DNA of 64,000 nt from an uncultured Oscillospiraceae bacterium (GTDB taxonomy: Bacteria > Bacillota > Clostridia > Oscillospirales > JAAYXM01), in the NCBI GenBank assembly GCA_934646115.1, contig CAKUEM010000004.1:1-64000 (forward strand), given 5' to 3'. Position numbers and translations under genes: made by a program. Below are positions 16,339 to 25,124 of the stretch, one piece after another (within the stretch, counting starts at the first letter, position 1; the number at the start of each line of letters is the position of its first letter). The notes beneath the pieces were generated by a model, which was not told the DNA's origin, ran no database searches, and saw only the letters and a list, made by a program, of their open reading frames with translations.

Positions 16339-17069
16339 GTAAAACAGCGTTAATTACCGGCGCGTCCCGCGGGATCGGGGCGGCCATCGCAAAGCGCCTT
16401 GCAAAGGACGGCTTTAACATCGTGATCAATTACAGAAACAGCATCGAGGAAGCGATGCGGCTGGAAAATGTTCTGGCGGGCTACGGCGTGAAAACGCTGA
16501 CTTGGAAAGCGGATGTTGCGGATTATACCCAGTGTCAGGTCATGGTGAACGCCGCAGCGGAGGAGTTCGGCGGAATTGACGTGTTGGTCAATAACGCCGG
16601 GATCACGCGCGACGGGCTGCTCGTCCGCATGAGCGAGGAGCAGTTTGATCAGGTGATCGCGGGCAACCTGAAAAGCGCATGGAATCTGATGCGTCTGACG
16701 GGCGAGAAGATGCTGCGCGCAAAGCACGGCAAGATCATCAACGTCAGCTCGATCGTGGGCATCGAGGGCAACGCGGGTCAGGCAAATTACGCCGCGGCAA
16801 AGGCGGGCATCATCGGCATGACAAAGGCGGCGGCGCGTGAGCTTGGCTCTCGCGGCATTACGGTCAACGCGGTCGCGCCCGGCTATATCGAAACGGATAT
16901 GACGGCGGCGCTCCCTGCGGCGGCGCGCGATGCGATGAAAGAGAAAATCACGTTAAAACGTGCGGGGACGCCGGAGGATGTGGCTGGCGCGGTCGCATTT
17001 CTTGCGTCGGAGGACGCGGATTATATCACGGGGCAGGTTCTCGTAGTAGATGGCGGGATGGCGTTTTAG
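16335..17069 (+). CDS. fabG: 3-oxoacyl-ACP reductase
   Basis: A 244-residue SDR that reduces 3-oxoacyl-ACP with NADPH. Motifs: TGASRGIGAAIA cofactor loop, NNAGITRDGLLVRM (typical of true FabG), NVSSIVG with catalytic Ser, ANYAAAKAG with Tyr and Lys, and PGYIETDMT. The operon position after fabH and before fabF supports the specific call over other SDRs. A GTG three codons upstream is an alternative start, but neither has a strong nearby ribosome site apart from that of the mini-ORF. Confidence 0.93.
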   Translation: MSKTALITGASRGIGAAIAKRLAKDGFNIVINYRNSIEEAMRLENVLAGYGVKTLTWKADVADYTQCQVMVNAAAEEFGGIDVLVNNAGITRDGLLVRMSEEQFDQVIAGNLKSAWNLMRLTGEKMLRAKHGKIINVSSIVGIEGNAGQANYAAAKAGIIGMTKAAARELGSRGITVNAVAPGYIETDMTAALPAAARDAMKEKITLKRAGTPEDVAGAVAFLASEDADYITGQVLVVDGGMAF

Positions 17070-17086
17070 AAATGGATGGTGAACGT

Positions 17087-18322
17087 ATGAATCGAGTGGT
17101 TGTGACCGGGATGGGCATCATTTCGCCGATCGGCAATGATCTTGACGCGGTGTGTCAGGCACTGCATACCGGGAAAAACGGGATCGGCGTGCTGGACGCT
17201 GCGGATACGACCGGCTATAAAACAAAGCTTGCCGCGCAGGTGCGCGATTTCCAGGTGGAAGACTGGATCGATAAGCGCAAGGCGCGGCGGATGGACCGGT
17301 TTTGCCAGTTCTCCGTGGCGGCGGCTACGCGTGCGTATGAAGACGCGGGGCTTGCAGACGCAGAGTTTGACCCGTATCGTGCCGGCGTGATCACAGGCTC
17401 CGGGATCGGCGGGATCCACACGTTTGAGGTGGAGCATACGAAGTATATGGAAAAGGGGATGCGCGGGATCTCGCCGCTGTTTATCCCCATGATGATCCCC
17501 AATATCGCGGCGGGCATGATCGCAATGGAATTTGGGCTTCACGGCGCATCATACTGCACGGTGACCGCTTGCGCCTCCGGGTCGCACGCGATCGGCGAGG
17601 CGTTCCGCGCGATCAAGCATGGGTATCTGGACCTTGCGATTACGGGCGGCGCCGACGCGGTGATCACGCCGATGGCGATCGGCGGTTTTGCGAACATGAC
17701 GGCAACGACCGGCGCGGAAGATCCGAACGAGGCAAGTCTTCCGTTTGATGCGCGGCGCGGCGGCTTCGTGATCGGCGAGGGCGCGGGAATGCTGGTTTTA
17801 GAAAGTCTTTCACACGCGAGAGCGCGCGGCGCGAAAATTTATGGCGAGATCACGGGCTATGGCGCCACGTCAGACGCATATCACATCACAGCGCCAGATC
17901 CGGAAGGGAAGAGCGCGGCGGTTGCAATGCAGCTTGCTCTGCGTGAGGCGGGGCTTGCGCCGCAGGATGTGTCATACATCAATGCGCACGGCACAGGAAC
18001 GCCCGCGAATGACCAGATGGAAACGCGCGCGATCAAGCTTGCGTTTGACGATGCGGCAAAGCATGTTGCGATGAGCTCAACAAAATCGATGACCGGGCAT
18101 CTGCTCGGCGCGGCGGGCGCGGCGGAGGCGATCTTCTGCCTGCTCGCGATGCGCGATGGATTTGTTCCGCCAACGATCAATTATAAAGAAAAAGATCCGG
18201 AATGCGATCTGGATTGCACGCCCAACAAGGCGCGGGAAATGCCGATTTCAAGCGCGCTTTCAAACTCGCTGGGCTTTGGCGGGCATAATGCGAGTTTGCT
18301 GTTTCAGAAAGTGGAGGACTAG
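17087..18322 (+). CDS. fabF: 3-oxoacyl-ACP synthase II
   Basis: A 411-residue elongating condensing enzyme. The catalytic Cys is near residue 162 in VTACASGSHAIG; the two His lie in NAHGTGTPAND and SMTGHLLGAAGA; the C-terminus has NSLGFGGHNASL. The start at MNRVVVTG fits the family; an in-frame ATG five codons upstream (17072) is possible. Only 17 nt separate it from fabG and 5 nt from accB, so it is translated from the same message. Confidence 0.95.
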   Translation: MNRVVVTGMGIISPIGNDLDAVCQALHTGKNGIGVLDAADTTGYKTKLAAQVRDFQVEDWIDKRKARRMDRFCQFSVAAATRAYEDAGLADAEFDPYRAGVITGSGIGGIHTFEVEHTKYMEKGMRGISPLFIPMMIPNIAAGMIAMEFGLHGASYCTVTACASGSHAIGEAFRAIKHGYLDLAITGGADAVITPMAIGGFANMTATTGAEDPNEASLPFDARRGGFVIGEGAGMLVLESLSHARARGAKIYGEITGYGATSDAYHITAPDPEGKSAAVAMQLALREAGLAPQDVSYINAHGTGTPANDQMETRAIKLAFDDAAKHVAMSSTKSMTGHLLGAAGAAEAIFCLLAMRDGFVPPTINYKEKDPECDLDCTPNKAREMPISSALSNSLGFGGHNASLLFQKVED

Positions 18323-18327
18323 TTGCG

Positions 18328-18774
18328 ATGGACGAAAAGAAGATCCAGGCGATCAAAAAGCTTGCGTTTGACATGGCGGATAAGCTGAAAAAGAACGAGC
18401 TGACCGCGTTTGATCTGGAATATGATGATTTAAAAATCTCCGTTCGGCGCGAGGGGATAGTCAGCGCTCCTCCGCCTGTTGCCGCCGCGCCGCGCGCGGA
18501 AGCGCCTGCCCAGCCCGAGCACGCGGAGGAGCGCCCTGCGGGCAACGTAGTCAAAAGCCCGATCGTCGGCACGTTTTATCAGGCGGCGGCGCCCGGGGGC
18601 GAGCCGTTTGTCAAGGCGGGCGCGAAGGTGCAGCGCGGCGACGTGCTCTGCATCATCGAGGCGATGAAAATGCTCAATGAGATCGAAAGCGAATTTGAGG
18701 GCGAGGTCACGCAGATCCTCGTTGCGGACGGCGAGCTGGTTGAATTCGGCCAGCCGCTGATGGTGATTGAATAA
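18328..18774 (+). CDS. accB: Biotin carboxyl carrier protein of acetyl-CoA carboxylase
   Basis: A 148-residue carrier. An N-terminal helical segment is followed by an Ala/Pro-rich flexible linker (about residues 45-72) and the biotinyl domain, where Lys114 in EAMKM is the biotin attachment site. It shuttles carboxyl groups between AccC and the AccA-AccD carboxyltransferase. The conserved thumb of acetyl-CoA carboxylase BCCPs seems present, which separates it from oxaloacetate-decarboxylase type carriers. It is followed by fabZ after 8 nt. Confidence 0.95.
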   Translation: MDEKKIQAIKKLAFDMADKLKKNELTAFDLEYDDLKISVRREGIVSAPPPVAAAPRAEAPAQPEHAEERPAGNVVKSPIVGTFYQAAAPGGEPFVKAGAKVQRGDVLCIIEAMKMLNEIESEFEGEVTQILVADGELVEFGQPLMVIE

Positions 18775-18782
18775 GAGGGATC

Positions 18783-19220
18783 ATGATGTTGGATAAAAAG
18801 CAGATTCAGGAGATCATTCCGCATCGCGGCGAGATGCTTTTGCTTGACCGGGTGCTTGAGCTTGTGCCGGGCGAGCGCTGCGTTGCAGAAAAAACGCTGA
18901 CGGGAGACGAATGGTTTTTCAAAGGGCATTTCCCCGGCATGCCGGTCATGCCCGGCGTTCTGACGATGGAAGCGCTCGCGCAGGCGGGCGCGGTTGCGGT
19001 GCTTTCCATGCCGGAGTTTGCGGGGAAGATCGGGCTGTTTGCGGGCATTGACAAGGCGCGGTTTAAGCGCAAGATCACGCCCGGAGACACGATTCGGCTG
19101 GAGGTCGAGCTGATTCGTCTGCGCGGTCCGATCGGGGTCGGCAAGGCGGTTGCGTTTGTAGACGGCGAAAAAGCTGCGTATGGCGAGCTGACCTTTGCAA
19201 TCGGCAACGCGACAGAGTAA
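18783..19220 (+). CDS. fabZ: 3-hydroxyacyl-ACP dehydratase
   Basis: A 145-residue hotdog-fold dehydratase that converts 3-hydroxyacyl-ACP to trans-2-enoyl-ACP. The catalytic His49 is in KGHFPGMPVMPGVL and Glu63 in TMEALAQ. A second ATG one codon later is an equally good start. Its location between accB and accC is the classic clostridial order. Confidence 0.95.
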   Translation: MMLDKKQIQEIIPHRGEMLLLDRVLELVPGERCVAEKTLTGDEWFFKGHFPGMPVMPGVLTMEALAQAGAVAVLSMPEFAGKIGLFAGIDKARFKRKITPGDTIRLEVELIRLRGPIGVGKAVAFVDGEKAAYGELTFAIGNATE

Positions 19221-19226
19221 GGCGGG

Positions 19227-20579
19227 ATGGCTATGACAATCAAAAAAGTGTTGATCGCAAACCGCTCGGAAATTGCCGTGCGGATCATTCGCGCATGCCG
19301 CGATATGGGGATCATCTCGGTTGCGGTGTATTCCACCGCGGATGCAGACGCGCTGCATACGCAGATCGCGGACGAGGCAATTTGCATCGGTCCGCCGCGT
19401 CCGGCGGACAGTTATTTGAATAAAGAGCGAATCATCAGCGCGGCGCTTGCCATCGGCGCGGATGCGATCCACCCGGGGTTTGGATTCCTATCTGAAAATG
19501 CGGAGTTCGCGCGCCTGTGCGAGCAGCATGGCATTTGTTTTATCGGTCCTCCGGCTGATGCAATCGCCCGCATGGGCGATAAGATCGAGGCGCGGCGCAC
19601 CGTGCAGGAGGCGGGCGTTCCGGTTATTCCCGGGTCAGACGGGGCGGTCGATTCGTACAAGCAGGCGGAGACGATCGCGGTGCGCATCGGCTTTCCGCTG
19701 ATGATCAAGGCGTGCGCAGGAGGAGGAGGCCGCGGGATCCGTCAGGTGGATTCTATGGAGGAGCTGCGCCGTCAATATGACGCGGCGCGCGCCGAGGCGA
19801 AGGTCTCGTTTGGCGACGATCGCGTGTATATAGAAAAATGCATTCTTTCGCCGCGCCATGTGGAGTTTCAGATCCTTGCGGATGCGCATGGCAACGCGGT
19901 GCATCTGTTTGAGCGCGACTGCTCTGTGCAGCGCAAGCATCAAAAGCTGGTGGAAGAGTCGCCTTCCACGTTTATCGATGACGAAATGCGCCGCGAAATG
20001 GGCGAAAAGGCGGTGCGCGCGGCGCGCGCGGCGGGTTATGTCGGCGCGGGAACGATAGAGTATCTCATCGATGAAGACCGGAAATTTTATTTTATGGAAA
20101 TGAACACGCGCATTCAGGTTGAGCATCCGGTCACGGAGATGGTGACCGGGGTGGATATCGTACGTGAGCAGATCCGCATTGCGGCGGGCGAGCCGTTGGG
20201 CTATACGCAGGCGGATATCCGCCTGGACGGGCATGCGATCGAATGCCGCATCAATGCGGAGGACCCGGAGCGGAATTTTGCCCCCTGCCCGGGAACGATC
20301 CATGCGCTGCATATGCCGGGCGGACCGGGCGTGCGCATTGACAGCGCAGTGTATCAGGGGTATACGATCCCGCCGTTTTATGATTCGATGATCGTGAAGC
20401 TGATCGTTCACGGAAAAGACCGCAAAACGGCGATCGAGCGTATGCGCCGCGCCTTGGCGGAATGCCTGGTCGACGGGGTCACGATCAATGCAGATTACCA
20501 GATGGCGATCGTGAGCCACCCGGACTTTATTTCGGGAGAGTATGGAACGGATTTCATCGAGCGGGACCTGCAGCTCTGA
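19227..20579 (+). CDS. accC: Biotin carboxylase subunit of acetyl-CoA carboxylase
   Basis: A 450-residue ATP-grasp enzyme that carboxylates biotin on AccB. Landmarks: KVLIANRSEIAVRIIRACRD at the N-terminus, HPGFGFLSENAEFA, the glycine-rich ATP lid ACAGGGGRGIRQV, and EMNTRIQVEHPVTEMVTG with metal-binding Glu residues. The length is normal for the free subunit. Either ATG at 19227 or 19233 could be the start. Confidence 0.96.
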   Translation: MAMTIKKVLIANRSEIAVRIIRACRDMGIISVAVYSTADADALHTQIADEAICIGPPRPADSYLNKERIISAALAIGADAIHPGFGFLSENAEFARLCEQHGICFIGPPADAIARMGDKIEARRTVQEAGVPVIPGSDGAVDSYKQAETIAVRIGFPLMIKACAGGGGRGIRQVDSMEELRRQYDAARAEAKVSFGDDRVYIEKCILSPRHVEFQILADAHGNAVHLFERDCSVQRKHQKLVEESPSTFIDDEMRREMGEKAVRAARAAGYVGAGTIEYLIDEDRKFYFMEMNTRIQVEHPVTEMVTGVDIVREQIRIAAGEPLGYTQADIRLDGHAIECRINAEDPERNFAPCPGTIHALHMPGGPGVRIDSAVYQGYTIPPFYDSMIVKLIVHGKDRKTAIERMRRALAECLVDGVTINADYQMAIVSHPDFISGEYGTDFIERDLQL

Positions 20580-20596
20580 TAAAGGAGTGAGCGAAG

Positions 20597-21454
20597 CTGT
20601 TACAGGATTTATTTAAGAAAACACGATATGCCACGGTGTCGCCACCGCGGAAAACAGAACAAACGCCGCCGGAAAGTGGCGTAAAATGCCCGAAATGCGG
20701 GAAAATATACACGGAAGAGGAATATGCGCGTGCGCATGCCGTGTGCCGCGTGTGCGGGCATCATGGGCGCATTGGCGCACAGGAGCGAATCGCGCTGCTT
20801 GCCGATGCGGAAACTTTTGTGGAATATGACGAGGGATTATTCACGGAAAACCCCTTGAAATTTGAGGGATATGAGGGTAAAATAAATGAGCTTCATACTC
20901 GTACCGGGCTGCGCGAGGCGGTCGTTTGCGGTGAATGCGAAATTGGCGGCGCGCGCTGCATGCTCGGCGTGATGGATGCGCGCTTTCTGATGGCGTCCAT
21001 GGGCAGTGTGGTCGGCGAGAAGCTCACAAGGCTGTTTGAACGGGCGACCGAGCGGCGGCTTCCGGTCGTGCTGTGCTGCGCGTCCGGCGGCGCGCGGATG
21101 CATGAGGGGATCTATTCGCTCATGCAGATGGCGAAGGTCTCGGGCGCTGTGCGGCGGCATAGCGACGCGGGTCAGCTTTACATTACGGTGCTGACCGATC
21201 CGACTACGGGCGGCGTGACGGCGAGCTTTGCGATGCTGGGCGATGTGATTTTATCTGAGCCGGGCGCATTGATCGGCTTTGCCGGGCGGCGCGTGATCGA
21301 GGGTACGATCGGTGAAAAGCTGCCGGAGGATTTCCAAAGTGCGGAGTTTAATTTGGAAAACGGCTTTGTGGATGCGATCGTGCCGCGCGAGAAGCTGCGC
21401 GATACGCTCAATCTGCTTTTAAACCTGCATAAGGAGGTTGAGCGCGTTGAGTAA
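20597..21454 (+). CDS. accD: Acetyl-CoA carboxylase carboxyltransferase, beta subunit (apparent CTG start)
   Basis: The 285-residue subunit carries the N-terminal zinc ribbon (CPKCGKIY and CRVCGHH) and the crotonase-like core (LCCASGGARMHEG, LTDPTTGGVTASFA, AGRRVIEGTIGE). The start is unusual. The in-frame codons after an upstream TGA (20588) read GCG-AAG-CTG-TTA-CAG, and the family N-terminus (M-L-x-D-L-F-K-K) begins at the CTG at 20597, which sits 9 nt after AAAGGAG. The first ATG/GTG/TTG-type start in frame is GTG 20636, which has no ribosome site and would remove 13 family-like residues. CTG initiation is therefore the best reading. It overlaps accA by 8 nt. Confidence 0.9.
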   Translation: MLQDLFKKTRYATVSPPRKTEQTPPESGVKCPKCGKIYTEEEYARAHAVCRVCGHHGRIGAQERIALLADAETFVEYDEGLFTENPLKFEGYEGKINELHTRTGLREAVVCGECEIGGARCMLGVMDARFLMASMGSVVGEKLTRLFERATERRLPVVLCCASGGARMHEGIYSLMQMAKVSGAVRRHSDAGQLYITVLTDPTTGGVTASFAMLGDVILSEPGALIGFAGRRVIEGTIGEKLPEDFQSAEFNLENGFVDAIVPREKLRDTLNLLLNLHKEVERVE

Positions 21455-22277
21455 AAAGCAAAGATCGGTTGCCGAGCGGATCGAGATCGGGCGGCATAAG
21501 GATCGACCAAATATTACAGATTACATTTCTCTTATTTTCGAGGATTTTATTGAGCTGCATGGCGATCGCGCCTTTGGCGACGATTCGGCAATATGCGGCG
21601 GAATCGCCCGGTTTCAGGGCGCGCCGGTCACTGTGATCGGTCACAAAAAGGGCAAGAATACTACAGAAAATATCAAAATGAATTTCGGTATGCCATATCC
21701 GGAGGGATATCGCAAAGCGCTGCGGCTGATGCGGCAGGCGGAGAAATTCCATCGCCCGATCCTTTGCTTTGTGGATACGCCGGGCGCGCATTGCGGCGTC
21801 GGCGCGGAGCAGCGCGGGCAGGGCGAGGCGATCGCGCGAAATCTATATGAAATGATGGGGCTGCGCGTTCCGATCATTTCCGTGATCACCGGGGAGGGCG
21901 GAAGCGGCGGCGCGCTGGCGCTTGCTGTGGCCAATGAGGTGTACATGCTTGAAAACGCGGTGTATTCCATCAGTTCGCCGGAAGGGTTTGCCAGTATTTT
22001 ATGGAAAGACCCGACGCGTGAGCTGGAAGCGGCGGAACAGCTGCGCATGACGGCGCCCGATTTATTAGAGTTTGGCGTGATCGAAAAAGTCATTGCAGAG
22101 CCGCGCGGCGGCGCGCATGAGGACGCAAACGCGGTTGCGAAAAACTTAAAAAAAGCGTTCGCAGAGGCGCTTGCGCGTATGGCAGATATGTCGGGCGAGC
22201 AGCTTGTAAACGAGCGGTATCAAAAATTCCGTAATATCGGCGTGTTTGGCGAGGAAACAATTACTGAAAAGGCATAA
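21447..22277 (+). CDS. accA: Acetyl-CoA carboxylase carboxyltransferase, alpha subunit
   Basis: A 276-residue crotonase-superfamily subunit that, with AccD, transfers CO2 from biotin to acetyl-CoA. Visible: GDRAFGDDSAICGGIARF, FVDTPGAHCGVGAEQRGQ, and the GEGGSGGALALAVANEV oxyanion region. The start is TTG 21447, 9 nt downstream of AAGGAGG; the TTG at 21438 abuts that site and is rejected. The accD stop lies inside the gene start, giving translational coupling that suits a stoichiometric A2B2 complex. Confidence 0.95.
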   Translation: MSKKQRSVAERIEIGRHKDRPNITDYISLIFEDFIELHGDRAFGDDSAICGGIARFQGAPVTVIGHKKGKNTTENIKMNFGMPYPEGYRKALRLMRQAEKFHRPILCFVDTPGAHCGVGAEQRGQGEAIARNLYEMMGLRVPIISVITGEGGSGGALALAVANEVYMLENAVYSISSPEGFASILWKDPTRELEAAEQLRMTAPDLLEFGVIEKVIAEPRGGAHEDANAVAKNLKKAFAEALARMADMSGEQLVNERYQKFRNIGVFGEETITEKA

Positions 22278-22396
22278 AATGTGCGGCTTTCGGGGGAATT
22301 GCCCGGGCAGAGCCATGCTTTGGAATTGGCGCTGTGTTTTGCAGCGTGTATTCGGCCCGCATTGGTATATAAAATATCTTTATGGAGGAATGATTC

Positions 22397-22624
22397 ATGG
22401 TAATCAATAAGGTGAAAAAGATTCTGGCGGCTCAGCTCGATATCGACGTGAACAAGATCACGGAATCAACGGATATCGCCGAGGATCTGGGCGCGGATTC
22501 GCTCGATGTGGTGGAGCTCATGATGTCGATCGAAGAGGAATTCGGCATTGAGATTTCCGATGAAGAGGCGCGCAACTTTAAAACGGTTGGCGATGTCGTT
22601 TCTTATATCGAGTCTAAGGCGTAA
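22397..22624 (+). CDS. acpP: Acyl carrier protein
   Basis: A 75-residue acidic four-helix carrier. Ser35 in GADSLDVVELM is the 4'-phosphopantetheine site. It is the last gene of the cluster, after a 119-nt gap from accA, and has a GGAGGAATGATTC site. In many Clostridia acpP lies right after fabH; here it has moved to the end. The gap may hold an extra promoter allowing the high ACP level cells need, but no convincing one was read. Confidence 0.96.
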   Translation: MVINKVKKILAAQLDIDVNKITESTDIAEDLGADSLDVVELMMSIEEEFGIEISDEEARNFKTVGDVVSYIESKA

Positions 22625-22635
22625 ATTTTGCCATC

Positions 22636-22681
22636 AAGACGGGCAGGAAATGCGAGTAAGCATTTCCTGCCCGTCTTTTTA
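22636..22681 (+). terminator. Strong terminator of the fab/acc operon
   Basis: An 18-bp perfect stem (22636-22653 with 22660-22677), 6-nt loop and T-tract. Confidence 0.9.
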
Positions 22682-22701
22682 TAGCAGCGCGATATGGGGA
22701 T

Positions 22702-22737
22702 AATAAAAACGGGGGAATGCAGCTAGCATTCCCCCGT
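22702..22737 (-). terminator. Terminator of the 2-oxoacid:ferredoxin oxidoreductase operon
   Basis: A 12-bp perfect stem (22709-22720 with 22726-22737), 5-nt loop, then T-rich sequence on the minus strand. Confidence 0.85.
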
Positions 22738-22762
22738 GATATGAGGCGTTATTATTCGGGAA

Positions 22763-23299
22763 TTAGCCCTCGTAATGATATCCGAGCTCTACCGCTTTGA
22801 TGTTTTTATCGATCAGCGCCGCCTTGCGCGCCGGAACGACCTTGCGGATCGCCGCCGTGATCGATTCTAAGTTGCAATCCGGCAGCTCGCGCACGACCTT
22901 ACCCAGCATGATCATATTCGCCATGCCGCTCAGATCATTGTCATTTGCCATCTGCGTAGACGGGATGTAGAAGCACTTCACATCCGGGCGGTTGACCTTG
23001 CGCGTGATAAGCGTACTGTCGATAAACGCGATGCCATTTTCTAAAATTGCATTTTCGAATTTATCCAGCGAAGGCAGGTTCATCGCAATTAAGATCTGCG
23101 GATCGTTGACGATCGGAGAGCCGATCGGCGTGTCGCTGATGATCACGCTGCAATTCGCCGTGCCGCCGCGCATTTCGGGGCCGTAGGACGGAAGCCAGCT
23201 CACCTCATGCCCGTCCATCATGCCGGCATACACCAAAACCTTGCCGGAGAACAGGATGCCCTGTCCGCCGAAGCCTGCGATTACGATCTCGTTTTTCAT
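22763..23299 (-). CDS. 2-oxoacid:ferredoxin oxidoreductase, gamma subunit
   Basis: A 178-residue POR/KOR gamma-family protein, with GFGGQGILFSGKVL at the N-terminus and PSYGPEMRGGTANC in the first third. It completes the CoA-acylating oxidoreductase that turns a 2-oxoacid, CoA and oxidised ferredoxin into acyl-CoA, CO2 and reduced ferredoxin. It is the last gene of a four-gene operon; its ATG overlaps the beta-subunit stop by one base (TAATG). 2-oxoglutarate or branched-chain 2-oxoacids are the usual substrates of this subunit layout. Confidence 0.88.
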   Translation of the reverse strand: MKNEIVIAGFGGQGILFSGKVLVYAGMMDGHEVSWLPSYGPEMRGGTANCSVIISDTPIGSPIVNDPQILIAMNLPSLDKFENAILENGIAFIDSTLITRKVNRPDVKCFYIPSTQMANDNDLSGMANMIMLGKVVRELPDCNLESITAAIRKVVPARKAALIDKNIKAVELGYHYEG

Positions 23300-24051
23300 T
23301 ATGCCTTCGCCTCCTCTCCGATGTCCTTAAACACGCCGAGCGGATAGTAGGGAAGCATGTTCTCTTCCAGCCACTCAAGCGCTTTGACCGGGCTGAGACC
23401 CCAGTTCGTCGGACAGCTGGAGACGACCTCTACGATCGAGAAGCCTTTGCCCTCAAGCTGATATTGAAATGCCTTTTTGATCGCGCGCTTTGCGTTGTTG
23501 ACGTTTTTTATGTTGTTTACCGTCACGCGCTCTGCATAGGCGGTACCGCTCAGCGTGGCGAGCATCTCGCAAACGCGAACCGGATAACCGTCAAGCTTGA
23601 CGTCACGGCCATACGGCGTGGTCTGCGTGATCTGCTCAGGCAGCGTGGTCGGCGCCATCTGACCGCCGGTCATGCCGTAAATCGCGTTGTTTACGAAAAT
23701 GACCGTGATGTTCTCGCCGCGCGTTGCGGCATGCACGGTTTCCGCCGTGCCGATTGCGGCGAGGTCGCCATCGCCCTGATAGGTAAAGATCACGTTATCC
23801 GGCAGCGCGCGGCGCAGACCGGTCGCCACGGCGGGCGCGCGTCCGTGTGGCGCTTCCACCATGTCGCATTCAAAATAATTATAAGCAAGCACGCTGCATC
23901 CGACCGGCGCCACGCCGACCGTGCGCTCCGTGATTGCAAGCTCGTCCATCGTTTCAGCCACCAGGCGGTGGATGATCCCGTGGGTACATCCCGGACAGTA
24001 ATGCGTCGGGACATTGGATAAGGATTTCGGTCTTTCAAATACCACAGCCAT
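23299..24051 (-). CDS. 2-oxoacid:ferredoxin oxidoreductase, beta subunit (TPP-binding)
   Basis: A 250-residue catalytic subunit. THYCPGCTHGI at the N-terminus is the family opening. The thiamine-diphosphate/Mg motif GDGDLAAIG runs to VNNAIYGMTGGQ, and the length fits KorB/VorA type subunits. The start at 24051 overlaps the alpha-subunit stop (TAATG), so translation is coupled. The longer open frame reaching into the alpha gene is spurious. Confidence 0.9.
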   Translation of the reverse strand: MAVVFERPKSLSNVPTHYCPGCTHGIIHRLVAETMDELAITERTVGVAPVGCSVLAYNYFECDMVEAPHGRAPAVATGLRRALPDNVIFTYQGDGDLAAIGTAETVHAATRGENITVIFVNNAIYGMTGGQMAPTTLPEQITQTTPYGRDVKLDGYPVRVCEMLATLSGTAYAERVTVNNIKNVNNAKRAIKKAFQYQLEGKGFSIVEVVSSCPTNWGLSPVKALEWLEENMLPYYPLGVFKDIGEEAKA

Positions 24052-25115
24052 TATTTCAGCCCTCCCGCAATTTCTTTGATTTTCGCAAGCACCTCGTCCG
24101 GCTTCATGACCATGCCGCCGGTGCGGTTGCAGAGATAAACCGGGCGCGAGCAATCGATCGCAAGCTTCACGTCCTCGATCATCTGACCCATGGACAGCTC
24201 CACGCTTAAAAACGCCTTCGCCGTGGCAGAAACCTTCTTCAACGTATCCTCCGGGAACGGCCAAAGCGTGATCGGGCGGACAATGCCTACACGAATGCCC
24301 TGCTCACGCGCCGCAAGGACCGCGTTTTTCGCAACGCGCGCCGCCGCGCCGTATGCAACGATCACGATATCCGCGTCGTCCGTCATGAAGCACTCTGCCT
24401 TCTGCTCGGTCGCTTTGATTTTTGCATAACGCTCAAAACGCTCAAAATTCGTGCGCTCCAGTTCATCCGGCGCGAGATAGAGCGAGTTTACGATGTTTTT
24501 CTTGCGTTTGCCATGCGTGCCGTTGGTCGCCCAATCCTTCGGCGGGAGCTTGCGGCTGCTCTCGGTCGGGAATTCCGCCGGCTCCATCATCTGACCGAGA
24601 ATACCGTCGCCCAGGATCATGACCGGCATCCGATACAGATCCGCCATATCAAACGCATCGTAAGTCAGGTTGACCATCTCCTGCACCGTGCTCGGCGCAA
24701 CAACGATCACATGGAAGTCGCCATGGCCGAGGCCGCGCGTCGCCTGAAAATAGTCAGACTGCGACGGCTGAATGCCGCCGAGACCCGGACCGCCGCGCTG
24801 GATATTGATAATGACCGCCGGCAGGTCGCTGCCCGCGAGGTAAGAGATGCCCTCGCCCTTCAGGGAAATTCCGGGGCTGGAGCTGGAGGTAAGCACGCGC
24901 ATGCCCGCGCTGGACGCGCCAAGCACCATATTGATCGCGGCGATCTCGCTCTCCGCCTGGAGATATGTACCGCCATTTTTGCGCATATGCTTTGCCATAT
25001 ACGCCGCAACCTCTGTCTGCGGGGTGATCGGGTATCCGAAGAAGAACCGGCAGCCGGCGCGCATCGCCGCTTCTGCAAGCGCTTCGTTCCCTTTCATTAA
25101 TACTTTTTCTGACAT
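24051..25115 (-). CDS. 2-oxoacid:ferredoxin oxidoreductase, alpha subunit (VorB/KorA-like)
   Basis: A 354-residue subunit combining the pyrimidine-binding domain of TPP enzymes with a transketolase C-terminal-like domain. Motifs: FFGYPITPQTEVA, AESEIAAINMVLGASSAG, TSSSSPGISLKGEG, RGGPGLGGIQPSQSDYFQ. It is closest by pattern to VorB (3-methyl-2-oxobutanoate) and KorA (2-oxoglutarate), which are hard to separate without alignment. It follows the ferredoxin-like gene after 9 nt. Confidence 0.88.
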   Translation of the reverse strand: MSEKVLMKGNEALAEAAMRAGCRFFFGYPITPQTEVAAYMAKHMRKNGGTYLQAESEIAAINMVLGASSAGMRVLTSSSSPGISLKGEGISYLAGSDLPAVIINIQRGGPGLGGIQPSQSDYFQATRGLGHGDFHVIVVAPSTVQEMVNLTYDAFDMADLYRMPVMILGDGILGQMMEPAEFPTESSRKLPPKDWATNGTHGKRKKNIVNSLYLAPDELERTNFERFERYAKIKATEQKAECFMTDDADIVIVAYGAAARVAKNAVLAAREQGIRVGIVRPITLWPFPEDTLKKVSATAKAFLSVELSMGQMIEDVKLAIDCSRPVYLCNRTGGMVMKPDEVLAKIKEIAGGLK

Positions 25116-25124
25116 GAGACCGCC

